DNA of 64,000 nt, taken from assembly GCA_949289045.1 (NCBI GenBank), contig CASEMN010000002.1, forward strand, positions 1 through 64,000. Reading direction: 5' to 3'. Position numbers and translations under genes: made by a program. The notes beneath the pieces are model-generated. The model was not told the DNA's origin. It did no database searches and saw nothing but the letters and a program-made list of their open reading frames with translations. Position 1 is the stretch's first letter. Each line of letters starts with the position of its first letter. Origin of the DNA: an uncultured Oscillospiraceae bacterium (GTDB lineage: Bacteria > Bacillota > Clostridia > Oscillospirales > Acutalibacteraceae). Shown piece after piece: positions 16,185 through 25,532 of this stretch.

Positions 16185-17894
16185 ATGTTAAATATCCCCA
16201 GAAGTGAACATCCGAAACCACAGTTCCAGCGTGATAACTGGGTGAATCTAAACGGTGAGTGGCAGTTTCAAATTGACAACGAGCTCAGCGGTGAGGAAAA
16301 GGGATGGTACGATCCGCAAAAGAATTTCAGCGAAAAAATTACTGTCCCCTTTTGTCCTGAAAGTGCCCTTTCAGGAATAGAACATAAAGACTTTATGTAC
16401 GGAGTTTGGTATAAACGTACCTTTACCATTACAGAAAAACAGATTGCAGGACGTGTATTTATACATTTCGGAGCTGTTGACTATGAAGCAACAGTATACA
16501 TTAACGGCAAAAAAGCCTGCACTCACAAAGGCGGATACGTATCTTTTAAAGCAGAAATAACGAAATATGTTGTCTGCGGAGAAAATACCGTTACAGTTTT
16601 CGCAAGGGATGACGTTCGCAGCGGTCTTACTCCACGGGGAAAACAAAGCGACAAATATCATTCATACGCATGCCTTTATACAAGAACTACAGGTATATGG
16701 CAAACTGTATGGCTTGAATTTACAGAGAAAAATTATGTAAAAAACATCCGTATGTATACAGAAATTGCCTCTCCCTCAGTTACGCTGATAACAGAGCTTT
16801 CAGGAAGCGGTAAACTGGAAATCACCGCTTCGTATGAAGGTAAAACTGTCGGTTCTTTTTGCGCTGACAACGCTTCCGGTTCAATGACTGTAAACCTTCC
16901 CCTTTCAGAAAAGCATCTTTGGGAACCAGGACACGGACGTTTATATGACCTGGAAATAAGGTTTTGCTCCGATATTGTAAAAAGCTATTTCGGCCTTAGA
17001 ACTGTGGAGCTTGACGGAATGAAATTTCTCATAAACGGAAAATCGGTATTTCAGCGTCTTGTTCTTGACCAGGGGTTCTATCCTGACGGTATATATACAG
17101 CTCCCAGTGATGAAGCTTTGCTAAATGATATTAAGCTTTCACTGGCTATGGGCTTTAACGGTGCAAGACTTCACGAAAAGGTTTTTGAAGAGCGATTTTT
17201 GTATTACTGCGACAAAATGGGCTATATAGTTTGGGGAGAATATCCTGATTGGGGATGCAATTTCTATGATCCAAAAAACATATATTCTGTTCTTCCTGAA
17301 TGGATTGAAGAAGTAAACCGTGATTTTAACCATCCGGCAATTATAGGCTGGTGTCCTCATAATGAAACAGGACCCATAGACGGCAAGAAACAGTATGAAG
17401 AAAGCATACGGCTTGTATATAAAGTGACAAAGGCTCTCGACAGCACACGTCCTTGTATCGACACAAGCGGATATGTTCACGTTGAAACAGATATTTTTGA
17501 CACCCACGACTACGAGCAAAATACCGAAACCTTCCGCAAAAACTATGAAAAGCTGATTACCGACGGCGAACTTTACGACGGACAAAAGGATAATCAAAAA
17601 TATGAAGGTCAGCCCATTTTTATAAGCGAGTACGGCGGAATACAGTGGTCAGAGGATAAAAACAGCTGGGGTTACGGTAATGCTCCTAAAACTCCGGAAG
17701 AATTTAAACTCCGCTTTAAAGAACTGACGGAGGTTCTCATGCAAAACGAAAAGATTTTCGCACTTTGCTATATTCAGCTCACCGATGTGGAACAAGAACA
17801 AAATGGACTTTACACCTATAACAGACAGCCGAAATTTGAACCTGAATTTTTCAAAGATATACTTTCACAGAAAGCTGCCATTGAAGAAGAATAA
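16185..17894 (+). CDS. GH2 family glycosidase, short form
   Basis: Intracellular glycoside hydrolase family 2 enzyme (beta-galactosidase/glucuronidase/mannosidase superfamily), 569 residues. It has an N-terminal jelly roll (about 15-175), an immunoglobulin-like domain (about 180-270) and a TIM barrel (about 275-560). Both catalytic acids are visible: the acid/base Glu in GWCPHNETGP (about 394) and the nucleophile Glu in FISEYGG (about 481). It lacks the C-terminal domains of LacZ. No signal peptide, so it works on imported oligosaccharides. Start ATG with AGAGGTGA upstream. The gene lies 150 bp after the GH18 gene with no terminator between; co-transcription is possible. Confidence 0.88.
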   Translation: MLNIPRSEHPKPQFQRDNWVNLNGEWQFQIDNELSGEEKGWYDPQKNFSEKITVPFCPESALSGIEHKDFMYGVWYKRTFTITEKQIAGRVFIHFGAVDYEATVYINGKKACTHKGGYVSFKAEITKYVVCGENTVTVFARDDVRSGLTPRGKQSDKYHSYACLYTRTTGIWQTVWLEFTEKNYVKNIRMYTEIASPSVTLITELSGSGKLEITASYEGKTVGSFCADNASGSMTVNLPLSEKHLWEPGHGRLYDLEIRFCSDIVKSYFGLRTVELDGMKFLINGKSVFQRLVLDQGFYPDGIYTAPSDEALLNDIKLSLAMGFNGARLHEKVFEERFLYYCDKMGYIVWGEYPDWGCNFYDPKNIYSVLPEWIEEVNRDFNHPAIIGWCPHNETGPIDGKKQYEESIRLVYKVTKALDSTRPCIDTSGYVHVETDIFDTHDYEQNTETFRKNYEKLITDGELYDGQKDNQKYEGQPIFISEYGGIQWSEDKNSWGYGNAPKTPEEFKLRFKELTEVLMQNEKIFALCYIQLTDVEQEQNGLYTYNRQPKFEPEFFKDILSQKAAIEEE

Positions 17895-17903
17895 AACTTA
17901 AAA

Positions 17904-17947
17904 AATCTCCCTGCTTTAACATGCAAAGTTAAAACAGGGAGATTAGT
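17904..17947. terminator. Terminator between GH2 and the lipid kinase gene
   Basis: AATCTCCCTG...CTTTAAC / GTTAAAA...CAGGGAGATT long stem between converging genes, 10 bases past the GH2 stop. Confidence 0.85.
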
Positions 17948-17964
17948 TTTTTATCACATTGTAA

Positions 17965-18873
17965 TCATATTGAACCAAACAGAGAGTGGGCCGGAGAACA
18001 AATTGAAATTACTCGAGACTGATTTTCCACTATCGCCTCAGTAAATTCTCCGCCGTATTCGCCGTCAACCAACCAGCCGATAGGCTTATCAGAAGTAAAC
18101 TTTACTTTATCTGTTTTTATAAGAATTACTCTTTTACCGTCGTAATCCTGTTTCTGAAGCCTACGTATCATAGTTGGAATCTGAGTAACACGGTCTATGC
18201 TGCTCACAAGTATAATCTCGAAAAGTCCGTCATCAAGCCAGAAATCCTTTTCGTCAAGATGAAAAATACCTCCGACGGATATAGTGTTAACCACTGCGCC
18301 GAAAATATAGTCGCCTTCAAAGCTTGTACCGCTGCATTCAATTTTCATATGTATCGGTTTTATATCGCTAACATTTTTTATTCCCGAAAGAATATAAGCT
18401 AAATGTCCGATTTCATTTTTAATGCTCTGCTTTGTGCTGTAGGAAGCCTTTGCGCCAAAACCAAAGGAAGAAGCACAAAAGAAATTCCTTCCGTTAATAT
18501 TTCCGACATCCGCCGGGTGAAAAGATTTACGCTTAATTAAAGATATTATCTGAGAAACGCTTCCGTCTATACCTAAAGTTTTTGCAGAATCGTTTGTTGT
18601 TCCGTTTGGAAAATATATAAGAGATACGTCCGGTTGCGGCATAACGCCGTTTATAACCTCATTAAGAGTTCCGTCACCGCCGCAGCTTAAAATATAATCA
18701 TAATTGCTATGATGCTCACGTGCAATTTTTATTGCGTCGCCTTTTCCAGTGGTTTCTATAACGTCAACATCAAAGTCGAAAGCAGATATCTGCGAAGCCA
18801 GCGACTGCGCCTTTACTCTTTTATTGTTTTTACCGGAACATGGGTTTGAAATAATAAGAATTTTTTTATTCAT
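17965..18873 (-). CDS. Diacylglycerol kinase family lipid kinase (YegS/BmrU-like)
   Basis: Cytoplasmic or membrane-associated lipid kinase of 302 residues with a DAGK catalytic domain. Visible motifs: NPCSGK near the N-terminus (about 10), the nucleotide-binding SCGGDGTLNEVINGV (about 63-77) and FPNGTTNDSAK (about 88). The C-terminal lobe has the usual FEGDYIFGAVVN and DDGLFEIILV strands. It probably phosphorylates diacylglycerol or another lipid alcohol. GAGGAAA lies before the ATG. Monocistronic; shares a terminator with the GH2 gene. Confidence 0.9.
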   Translation of the reverse strand: MNKKILIISNPCSGKNNKRVKAQSLASQISAFDFDVDVIETTGKGDAIKIAREHHSNYDYILSCGGDGTLNEVINGVMPQPDVSLIYFPNGTTNDSAKTLGIDGSVSQIISLIKRKSFHPADVGNINGRNFFCASSFGFGAKASYSTKQSIKNEIGHLAYILSGIKNVSDIKPIHMKIECSGTSFEGDYIFGAVVNTISVGGIFHLDEKDFWLDDGLFEIILVSSIDRVTQIPTMIRRLQKQDYDGKRVILIKTDKVKFTSDKPIGWLVDGEYGGEFTEAIVENQSRVISICSPAHSLFGSI

Positions 18874-19380
18874 GGTATTTCCTCGAATTATTTGCAGTTT
18901 GTTCAGCTGATACTTTGTTAACGCCTTTAACGTTACAATTTTTCTTTCACCTCCCGCAACATAATGGCTGAAACATTGCTCTTAATATAAGCGATTTTTT
19001 TATCACTTATATTAAACTATATTTAATAATATTGCTATATCCAATTTATGTCAATACCATTTGAAAAATCACTAAAAAATACGTTAATTATAGCCAAAGT
19101 TAAATCAAATAATTTGTGGAATTTAATTGCGACTTTTTAAATTTCTGAATAAATATTAAATTTAATTTATTATTTATCACCATAATAATTGTATAAATAT
19201 ACAATTTATCACAATAAAAATTTAAAGTTTTCCTCTTATAAAGTGGATTGCGTTTCTCTTAAAATTCTGCGTTGACAAGCGTCTTAAATCAGGATAAACT
19301 TTAATAAAAATTCATTGTATTTATCAAAAAAATTGTGCATTTATAAGTACTGATATATAGTAATAAAAGGCGGTGTCAAA
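18874..19380. other. AT-rich divergent intergenic region
   Basis: 507 bp without a supported gene between the lipid kinase and the broken glycosidase. Near the kinase is a direct repeat TTAACG-CCT-TTAACG (18918-18932). A 12-bp hairpin lies at 18984-19013 (AATATAAGCGAT / ATCACTTATATT, one G-T pair, T6 loop). A plus-strand promoter sits at the right end. The rest is AT-rich sequence with no recognisable structure. Confidence 0.5.
19333..19361 (+). promoter_or_regulatory. Promoter of the broken glycosidase gene
   Basis: TTGTGC (19333-19338), 17-base spacer, TATAGT (19356-19361); GGCGGTG ribosome site and GTG start follow. Confidence 0.5.
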
Positions 19381-21239
19381 GTGGAAAAAACAATTTATTC
19401 AAGTCACCTTTATAATAGTTTAAAGAAAAAACAAAGAGAGTTTTGCTACCAAACAGCTGAAGCAGCCAACACTTTAGAGGTTAAAAAAACAGAAAAAATA
19501 TACGGAAGTTCCATTTCAGAAAATGAACTTTATGTAATCCCTCCTGTTTTCCAGCCGGATAAATTTGAAGGCAATAATTTTCTCTGGATAATAAATGAAA
19601 CTGAAAACAGCTTTTCATACATAAAAACAGACGACAAATATACCGTTGTCAAAAATGACGAGAGAAGACTTGTTTTCTTTTCCGGAGAATTTACAAGGAA
19701 AGATTTTAAAGGCTTCCCAAGCTGCGATTTTTTGGGAAACACTTTTCTCTTTAATATAGGCGGCAGCGATAAACTTACTAAAACTCTTTCTGAATTTTAC
19801 TGGAAAAATCTACTGTGCGAATGTGCGGAACGCAGCTTTATGACTGAGAAAAAACATCTTCGTGAAGGATATGTTCTTTCTACTTTAAATACAGATTTTT
19901 ACGGCGGCACCTATCCGGCGGTAGATCATGAATTCCATATACGAGGACGTCTTGCAATGGGAAACTCTTTTGATGCGGGCATAGTCAAGAGAATGATTTC
20001 ACTGCAACTCAGGGTTATGAAAACCGACTGGCGTAAACAGTACAGAAATCTGCTCTCCCTTCAACCTAACGGACGCCGTGAATACAGAGTCAGGAGACGA
20101 AGTAAAAACCTAAAAAAAGAGCGGTTATGTTTCCTCTGACAGCAAATATAGAGATTGTCGAAGATCTATATAACTATTACTGTCTGACAAAGGATGTGCA
20201 ATTTGTAAAAGATAGCCTTTCCACAGTGGAAAAGGGACTCGCCTACGTTGAGAAGCATATAGACAAAAATGGCCGACTCTGGTCAGATGTGTATTATGAG
20301 GATCAGGTTATAAAACACGGAGCTACTGCTCAGGCACAGGCCTTTGCCATAAATAGTTTCAGACTCATGGGAAACCTCGAACGAATAGTGAAAAAAGAAA
20401 ACCTTGCGGAACATTACGAAAGCCTAAGCGAAAAAATGGCGAAAAACTATATTAAGGATGTTCCAAATGGATACTGGGATTCCCAAGATGAGCGTTATAT
20501 AGACTGGATCGAAAAAAGCGGCAAAACCCACGACCATATCCATCTTCTGAGCAATGCCCTTTCAGTATCCTTAAAATTGAACCCGGAAGAGCGAGACAGG
20601 AAAATCATCTCTATGATAAAGGAAAACGATATTGTCTTTCAGAAATTCCCCACCTTTCTCGCCGCCGATATAGCCGTCTATACCGACAGCGAAATAGGCA
20701 CAGGAGGTCCCTACGACCTTTGCGCCGCAGGCCGATACTGGTGCCATGATGCAAAATACAGAAAATATATCGGTGAAAAGGATTTAATTCTGCATCAGCT
20801 TCTTGCTGTTTCAAAACAGGCTGAAGCTGACGAATATAAAATGGGCGAACGATATGACATGAACTATGTCTATTACAACACCGGAAAGGATGCCGAAAAG
20901 AACTGGCACGGAGCCGAATACTATTATGAATATCCAAACGTATTCACCGATGTGCTTATTCACGATTACTGCGGAATCAGTGGCCACAAGAAAGCCGACT
21001 GCGCCGTAATCCCATGTCTGTCCGAAAATGCGCATATAAAAATGGAAAGCTACGGCATCGAGTATTCAAACGAAAATAACACATTCAGCCTGAAAAATTT
21101 AAAGCAAAAACCTTTACGGGTATTTATAGACTTATCAAAATTATTCAATAATTATAAATGCGATTTAAAAGAACAGCCCGAAGATGGAATTTATGAAATT
21201 GCAGCAGGCGAAACCATAGTGTTTAACGGACAATTATAG
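19381..21239 (+). pseudogene. Frameshifted (alpha/alpha)6-barrel glycosidase-like gene
   Basis: One ancestral gene of about 618 codons now split over three frames. The first frame runs from GTG at 19381 to about 20050 (252 codons to its stop). A short middle frame (about 20066-20105) reads LTDAVNTESGDEVK. The third frame then runs to 21239 and begins KKRAVMFPLTANIEIVEDLY. Removing one A from the A-run at 20104-20108 joins the middle and last parts as ...GDEVKPKKRAVMFPL. Another single-base insertion near 20040-20066 would join the first part. The content (repeated helices, GRYWCHDAKYRKY, KNWHGAEYYYEYPN) resembles an alpha/alpha-barrel sugar hydrolase or phosphorylase; the GH family is not identified. 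Sequencing error cannot be excluded. Confidence 0.7.
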
Positions 21240-21248
21240 AAATAGTTA

Positions 21249-21281
21249 AAACCCGTACAGTGGTGAGCTGTACGGGTTTTG
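21249..21281 (+). terminator. Terminator of the broken glycosidase
   Basis: AAACCCGTACAG / CTGTACGGGTTTT stem with a 7-base loop, 10 bases past the stop. Confidence 0.85.
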
Positions 21282-21833
21282 CTGTCGGAACCTGATGCAC
21301 TCCAAAAATTAGACCGAAACAACGGTTTGGTAAAGCTTATAGAAAGGTAAAATTAGAATTATTTAATTTGCTTCGGTTTTAAGGATGCACTTTTTAAGCT
21401 AAACGGTGGATTCAGCTTTCCGACTACAAGACGGTCAAAGAAATTAGGCAGTTGAATTTTCTTTTTCCGCTACGTCATAATTCTATCATAACCAACGTCA
21501 TTTACAATATTTACAGGATAAACGACACGTTTTTTATGACATAATGCAATTTCTGAAAACTTTTTCAAAATGATAAAATCATACTTTTTGGCTCTCTGAA
21601 ATTGTTTTTTTCTGTCCACGCAAATTTTTCCAAAAATCCTGGATGCTGATTTTATTTTTTGCTCATGGACAAATTATCATCATATCAGTGAAATCAGCAG
21701 TGGTAAACATCAAGTCTTTGCTTTTAAAATTATCAGCCTTGGTGACTTTAATTTCTATATTATATAATAATAGCTTCCTGTTTCATGTTTCATATGATAT
21801 AATATTAAATATAATTTTAAAGGGAGAATACAA
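21282..21833. other. Intergenic region with possible IS-end and decayed coding remnant
   Basis: About 550 bp without an intact gene. The string TGCACTCCAAAAATTAGAC at 21296 looks like the terminal repeat of IS3/IS150-type elements, but there is no matching end and no transposase. On the minus strand, about 21495 down to 21380, one frame is open after a TAG and reads KLNPPFSLKSASLKPKQIK before its stop; it may be a coding remnant. A hydrophobic 64-codon frame at 21643-21837 has no ribosome site. Confidence 0.3.
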
Positions 21834-22544
21834 ATGATTAATGTTATAATCTGTGACGACGATATAGATTTTTGCGAAATTATAGAATACAAAATTAAAA
21901 ACCACATGAAAGCTCTTGAATTCGATTATAAAATCACTAAAATACATAATCTTAACGATCTGAAAAGTCTTATAAACGAAAATTCAGCAGATATCGTTTT
22001 TATTGATATTATGGTAAAGGACATTAACTCCGTAAACTGAACAATTGAAAACATTAAAAACAAAAACGTACAACTCATATTTATGACCGGCTTCCCGACA
22101 GAGGCGTACAATATATCGGAAACCCTGCACTGCTATTATCTTATAAAATCCAAGCTGACCGAAGAACAGCTTTCAAAAGCAATAAGGCGTGCGATACAGA
22201 ATCTTGCTCAGAAAAACGACAATCTAACAGTTATAAAATCCGGCAGCAAAAATTATACAATCAATTTTCAGGATATCCTCTTTATTGAAACCTTTGCAAA
22301 TAACATTACAATACATTTGAAAAACAATCAGAATATCACCATTTATGCAACCCTTAAAAGCTTTCTAAAAAAAACACCGCCTTGTTTTCTGCGATGCCAC
22401 AAGTGTTACGCCATAAACATGAACCATGTAGTCTCCTATGAGCCTCATGAGTTTGTGCTGTTTTCAGGTGACAAAATCCCAATTCCACCTAAAAAGTATA
22501 ACAACGCAATTGAAGCCTACAAAAAATACCTTTCTTTCGCTTAA
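21834..22544 (+). pseudogene. LytTR (AgrA-like) response regulator with in-frame TGA
   Basis: A 236-codon reading frame for an AgrA/ComE-type regulator, broken once by TGA at 22038-22040. Before it lies a receiver domain with the acidic pair in ICDDD and the phosphoacceptor Asp in VFIDIMVKD. After it, in the same frame, the receiver continues (VQLIFMTGFP) and a LytTR DNA-binding domain follows (about 135-232: DILFIETFANNITIH, FLRCHKCYAINMNHV). The TGA stands where family members usually have Gly or similar (GGA to TGA is one change). The 3' part has no ribosome site of its own. AAAGGGAG precedes the ATG. The partner kinase gene follows after 12 bases and is intact. Confidence 0.8.
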
Positions 22545-22556
22545 AGGAGACACACA

Positions 22557-23906
22557 ATGACCGAAGTTGATCTCACTAATTTTTTCTCCTGGACCTTCCT
22601 GCTTCATCTTGTCAGAGCTCTTGTTACCTTCAACATATCTAATGCCATACTTAAAAGCAAACGCAATGTATATGTAACATTTTTCTCCATTGTAATTCCC
22701 TGTCTCATTTATTCATGGGTTGGCGTCAGTGTCGCTACATTGGAAAATGAATTGCTGATTATGGTTGGATACTACATCCTCACCTTTATCGTACTTTGCT
22801 TTGCTGTAGAAGGAGCAATTTTTGCAAAGCTTTTCACCGCTATATTCAGCCATATAGCCTATCTCATAGCCGGCTATTCAGGAGGTTTGATTGCTACTTT
22901 TTTATTTAAAACAAACCTCAGCCTCGGGGTACAACTTAAAGTTACCGTAAATATTCTTCTAACTATATGCATATGTATTTATTCGTTTTCTTTCATATTT
23001 GTTGCTGTTATAAATTTTATAAAATCAAAAACCAACCCTTCGCTTAAATATAAAACGAAATATACTTTTTACTATCTTTTTCCAATAACTCACGTTTTTT
23101 CTTCCATGCTGATTTTCCAGGCCATAAAAATAGCAACTCCTGAGGGCTTTACTCAATTGGTGGAAAAAGATCCTTATTTTGAAAGCTGGATCATTATTTT
23201 AATGGTTCTCTGCCTTGTTTTTGATGTGTGCATTATTTTCATCGTTGACAGACAGTCAAAAACGGAAGAAAGAAATATCAGAAACGAAAAAGAACTGCTT
23301 AAAAGCGAACTTAACTACAATCAGACGCAGCTTTTAAAGAAGGAGCAGGTTGAATTCAGAAAAGTAAAGCACGACCTTATAAATCTTTTGACAACGGCAA
23401 GCGGTTTTATTGAAATGGGTAAAACTGAAAAGGCTCTTGAAATACTCCGCAAAACCGGCAACAGCTTCAGCGAGATTTCCGGAACTCCCATTTGCTCAAA
23501 TGATACACTCAATACCATCTGTTACATCAAACAGCAAATGGCAGAAAAGATGAACGTTACATTAAAAATAGATATTATGGAAAACGCCTTTTTGAAAATA
23601 GAGGACTACGACCTTTGCAGGTTATTACATAATATAATGGATAATGCTATAAATGCCAGCAGTAAGCTTATGAGCAACAGAACTGTGGAAATATCAATTG
23701 AAATAAGTCCCGACTTTTTCTGTGTAAAAAGCAGAAACGAATATTCCCAGCAGAAAAAATCGAAAAGTACACACGGCGTTCACGGCAACGGTATAAATAT
23801 TATCAATGACATAGCAAAGAAGTATTCAGGAACTTATACCGCAGCCCTTGAGGACAATTTTTATACTACCTGCACCTATCTTAAAAATATTTCACCGGTA
23901 ACCTGA
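22557..23906 (+). CDS. GHKL-type (AgrC-like) sensor histidine kinase
   Basis: Membrane sensor of 449 residues. Six or seven helices fill about 1-235. A dimerisation segment follows with the His in FRKVKHDLINLLTTASG (about 269), then a GHKL ATPase domain of the HATPase_c_5 class (NIMDNAINAS N-box; HGNGINIINDIAKKY glycine box; about 345-445). This architecture is that of AgrC peptide-pheromone receptors. No agrB protease or agrD peptide gene lies nearby, and the cognate regulator upstream is interrupted. AAAGGAG ribosome site; 12 bases after the regulator. Confidence 0.88.
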   Translation: MTEVDLTNFFSWTFLLHLVRALVTFNISNAILKSKRNVYVTFFSIVIPCLIYSWVGVSVATLENELLIMVGYYILTFIVLCFAVEGAIFAKLFTAIFSHIAYLIAGYSGGLIATFLFKTNLSLGVQLKVTVNILLTICICIYSFSFIFVAVINFIKSKTNPSLKYKTKYTFYYLFPITHVFSSMLIFQAIKIATPEGFTQLVEKDPYFESWIIILMVLCLVFDVCIIFIVDRQSKTEERNIRNEKELLKSELNYNQTQLLKKEQVEFRKVKHDLINLLTTASGFIEMGKTEKALEILRKTGNSFSEISGTPICSNDTLNTICYIKQQMAEKMNVTLKIDIMENAFLKIEDYDLCRLLHNIMDNAINASSKLMSNRTVEISIEISPDFFCVKSRNEYSQQKKSKSTHGVHGNGINIINDIAKKYSGTYTAALEDNFYTTCTYLKNISPVT

Positions 23907-23916
23907 AAACGATTAC

Positions 23917-23943
23917 ATCCCCTTTCAAGAAGGGGATTTTGTT
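23917..23943 (+). terminator. Terminator of the Agr-like pair
   Basis: ATCCCCTT / AAGGGGAT stem, 5-base loop, then TTTGTTTTT. Confidence 0.85.
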
Positions 23944-24005
23944 TTTAGGTCATTAAACATTTAATAATACTTACCCTTAGAATTTTCCTGTATTATGTCT
24001 TTGCC

Positions 24006-24034
24006 TTGACACCCTGCTTTTCTCAAAATATAAT
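24006..24034 (+). promoter_or_regulatory. Consensus sigmaA promoter of the LysR gene
   Basis: TTGACA (24006-24011), exactly 17 bases, TATAAT (24029-24034): a full consensus match. Confidence 0.85.
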
Positions 24035-24069
24035 TCATTTGTATCCATATTAAAAGGAGCTGTCCCCAA

Positions 24070-24963
24070 ATGATTGAGACAAGACTTTTACATTACTTTC
24101 TCACAGTGGCAAGAGAAAAAAGCATAACCGGCGCTGCAAATGTGCTTCATATAACTCAGCCTACTCTCAGCCGACAGATGGCAATGCTCGAAGAAGAAGT
24201 GGGAGCCACGCTTTTTATTAAATCAAGCCGCCCTTTGGCTTTGACAAACGAGGGAATACTCCTTAAACGCAGGGCGGAAGAAATTTTAGAGCTTATGCGA
24301 AAAACAGAAGATGAAATTTCCCTCAGAGAAGAACAGATTGAGGGAACTGTTTCAATCGGCTGCGGCGAACTCGCTTCCGTCAAGCTCCTTTCCGACATTC
24401 TGGCAGGATTCAGGAAAAAATATCCACGAATAGTATTTGATGTTTTCACTGCCAATGCTGACGAAATCAAACACCGCATGGATAACGGACTTACGGATAT
24501 CGGCCTTCTCCTTGAACCGGTGGACATGGAAAAATACGAGTACATCCGTATGCCTATGAAAGAGCGTTGGACTGCCCTTATCCCAGCGGGGGTTCCCTTG
24601 GCAAAAAAGGAATACATCACCCCTCAGGAGCTTGCGGATATTCCCATTATTATGCCCAGACGGCAGAAGGTTCACGATGAGGTGGCAAGCTGGTTCGGTG
24701 ATTACTATAAGGACCTTAAAATTTCCGCTGTATGCAATTTCAGCACCAATGCCGCAATGCTTGTAAAAGCCGGCTTGGGGTATGCTTTAACTGTTGAGGG
24801 CGGGCTTCCGTTTCTTGAAAAATCTGAAATCACAATGGTTCCTCTTTACCCTGAGCTTTCGGCGACATCTGTACTTGCCTGGAAACGTGAACAGCCCTTT
24901 TCTTCGGCAGTAAACAGGTTTATCGAGTACATAAAATGCTTTTTGAGCATGTATAGCTCATAA
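24070..24963 (+). CDS. LysR-family transcriptional regulator
   Basis: DNA-binding regulator of 297 residues, normal for the family. N-terminal winged helix (about 1-60) with the LysR signature AREKSITGAANVLHITQPTLSRQMAMLEEEVG given here in two parts: the recognition segment is ITQPTLSRQ (about 32). A periplasmic-binding-protein-like effector domain (about 90-290) follows. AAAAGGAG precedes the ATG. It sits directly before a cupin-flavodoxin-reductase set on the same strand, the usual place for a LysR regulator that controls neighbouring redox genes. Confidence 0.93.
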   Translation: MIETRLLHYFLTVAREKSITGAANVLHITQPTLSRQMAMLEEEVGATLFIKSSRPLALTNEGILLKRRAEEILELMRKTEDEISLREEQIEGTVSIGCGELASVKLLSDILAGFRKKYPRIVFDVFTANADEIKHRMDNGLTDIGLLLEPVDMEKYEYIRMPMKERWTALIPAGVPLAKKEYITPQELADIPIIMPRRQKVHDEVASWFGDYYKDLKISAVCNFSTNAAMLVKAGLGYALTVEGGLPFLEKSEITMVPLYPELSATSVLAWKREQPFSSAVNRFIEYIKCFLSMYSS

Positions 24964-24973
24964 AATATAAGTA

Positions 24974-25003
24974 TTGGACATAATGTTTTTGCCGCAATAT
25001 AAT
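24974..25003 (+). promoter_or_regulatory. Promoter of the cupin-flavodoxin genes
   Basis: TTGGAC (24974-24979), 18-base spacer, TATAAT (24998-25003). Confidence 0.5.
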
Positions 25004-25044
25004 AAGCATATCAGATGAAGTAAATCTGATATGCTTTCTTTTTT
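25004..25044 (+). terminator. Dyad AAGCATATCAGAT / ATCTGATATGCTT: terminator or LysR operator
   Basis: Perfect 13-base arms around GAAGTAA, then TCTTTTTT. It could end the LysR transcript. It also lies just downstream of a TATAAT, where the expected start of the cupin transcript falls, and its ATCAGAT-N7-ATCTGAT core fits a LysR-type dyad. Confidence 0.6.
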
Positions 25045-25096
25045 ACACTTAAACTTAATTTCACAAATACAAATTTTAGAAAGAGAGGCTTTATTT

Positions 25097-25519
25097 ATGA
25101 CCGAAAAAAACGAATTTGCAGAAAAACTTATCTTCCCCATGGGAGAGGAAAACAAAACCTACGCCCAATATTTTGTAGGCGAAAGCTATCTTAATATGCT
25201 TTCAACAAAACAGGTTGTCATAGGAAACGTAACCTTTGAGCCGGGCTGCCGCAACAACTGGCATATACACCACGCAAAAACAGGAGGCGGTCAAATTCTT
25301 CTTGTCACCGCCGGCAAAGGCTACTATCAGGAATGGGGAAAGGAGCCTGTAAAGCTTCATCCCGGCGACGTTGTGAACATTCCTCCGGAGGTAATGCACT
25401 GGCACGGCGCAGCGCCTGACAGCTGGTTTTCACACCTTGCAATTGAGGTTCCGGGAGAGGAAACCTCCAACGAGTGGTGCGAAAAGGTAACTGATGAAGA
25501 ATACTCCAAATTAAGGTAA
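25097..25519 (+). CDS. Single-domain cupin protein
   Basis: Cytoplasmic beta-barrel protein of 140 residues. Cupin motif 1 is seen as the metal-binding HIHHAKTGGGQILLVTAGKG (about 56-75) and motif 2 as HPGDVVNIPPEVMHWHGA (about 92-109), with His and Glu/Gln ligands. Proteins like this often accompany carboxymuconolactone decarboxylase-like partners, and one lies downstream. The ATG at 25097 has AGAGAGG 8 bases upstream; a longer reading has no ribosome site. The flavodoxin gene follows after 13 bases. Exact reaction unknown. Confidence 0.85.
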   Translation: MTEKNEFAEKLIFPMGEENKTYAQYFVGESYLNMLSTKQVVIGNVTFEPGCRNNWHIHHAKTGGGQILLVTAGKGYYQEWGKEPVKLHPGDVVNIPPEVMHWHGAAPDSWFSHLAIEVPGEETSNEWCEKVTDEEYSKLR

Positions 25520-25532
25520 GGAGCTGATATTT

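Noticed and set aside
21643..21837. Hydrophobic 64-codon frame before the LytTR regulator, considered as an AgrD-like peptide
   Set aside because: No ribosome site, no Cys or Pro pattern typical of AgrD, and it merges with the leader of the regulator gene.
22038..22040. TGA as selenocysteine or as a reassigned codon
   Set aside because: No Sec-type family is involved, no hairpin element was seen after it, and other genes in the window use TGA as a normal stop.
22083..22544. Second half of the LytTR regulator as a separate gene
   Set aside because: Same frame as the first half, starts inside the receiver domain, and has no ribosome site.
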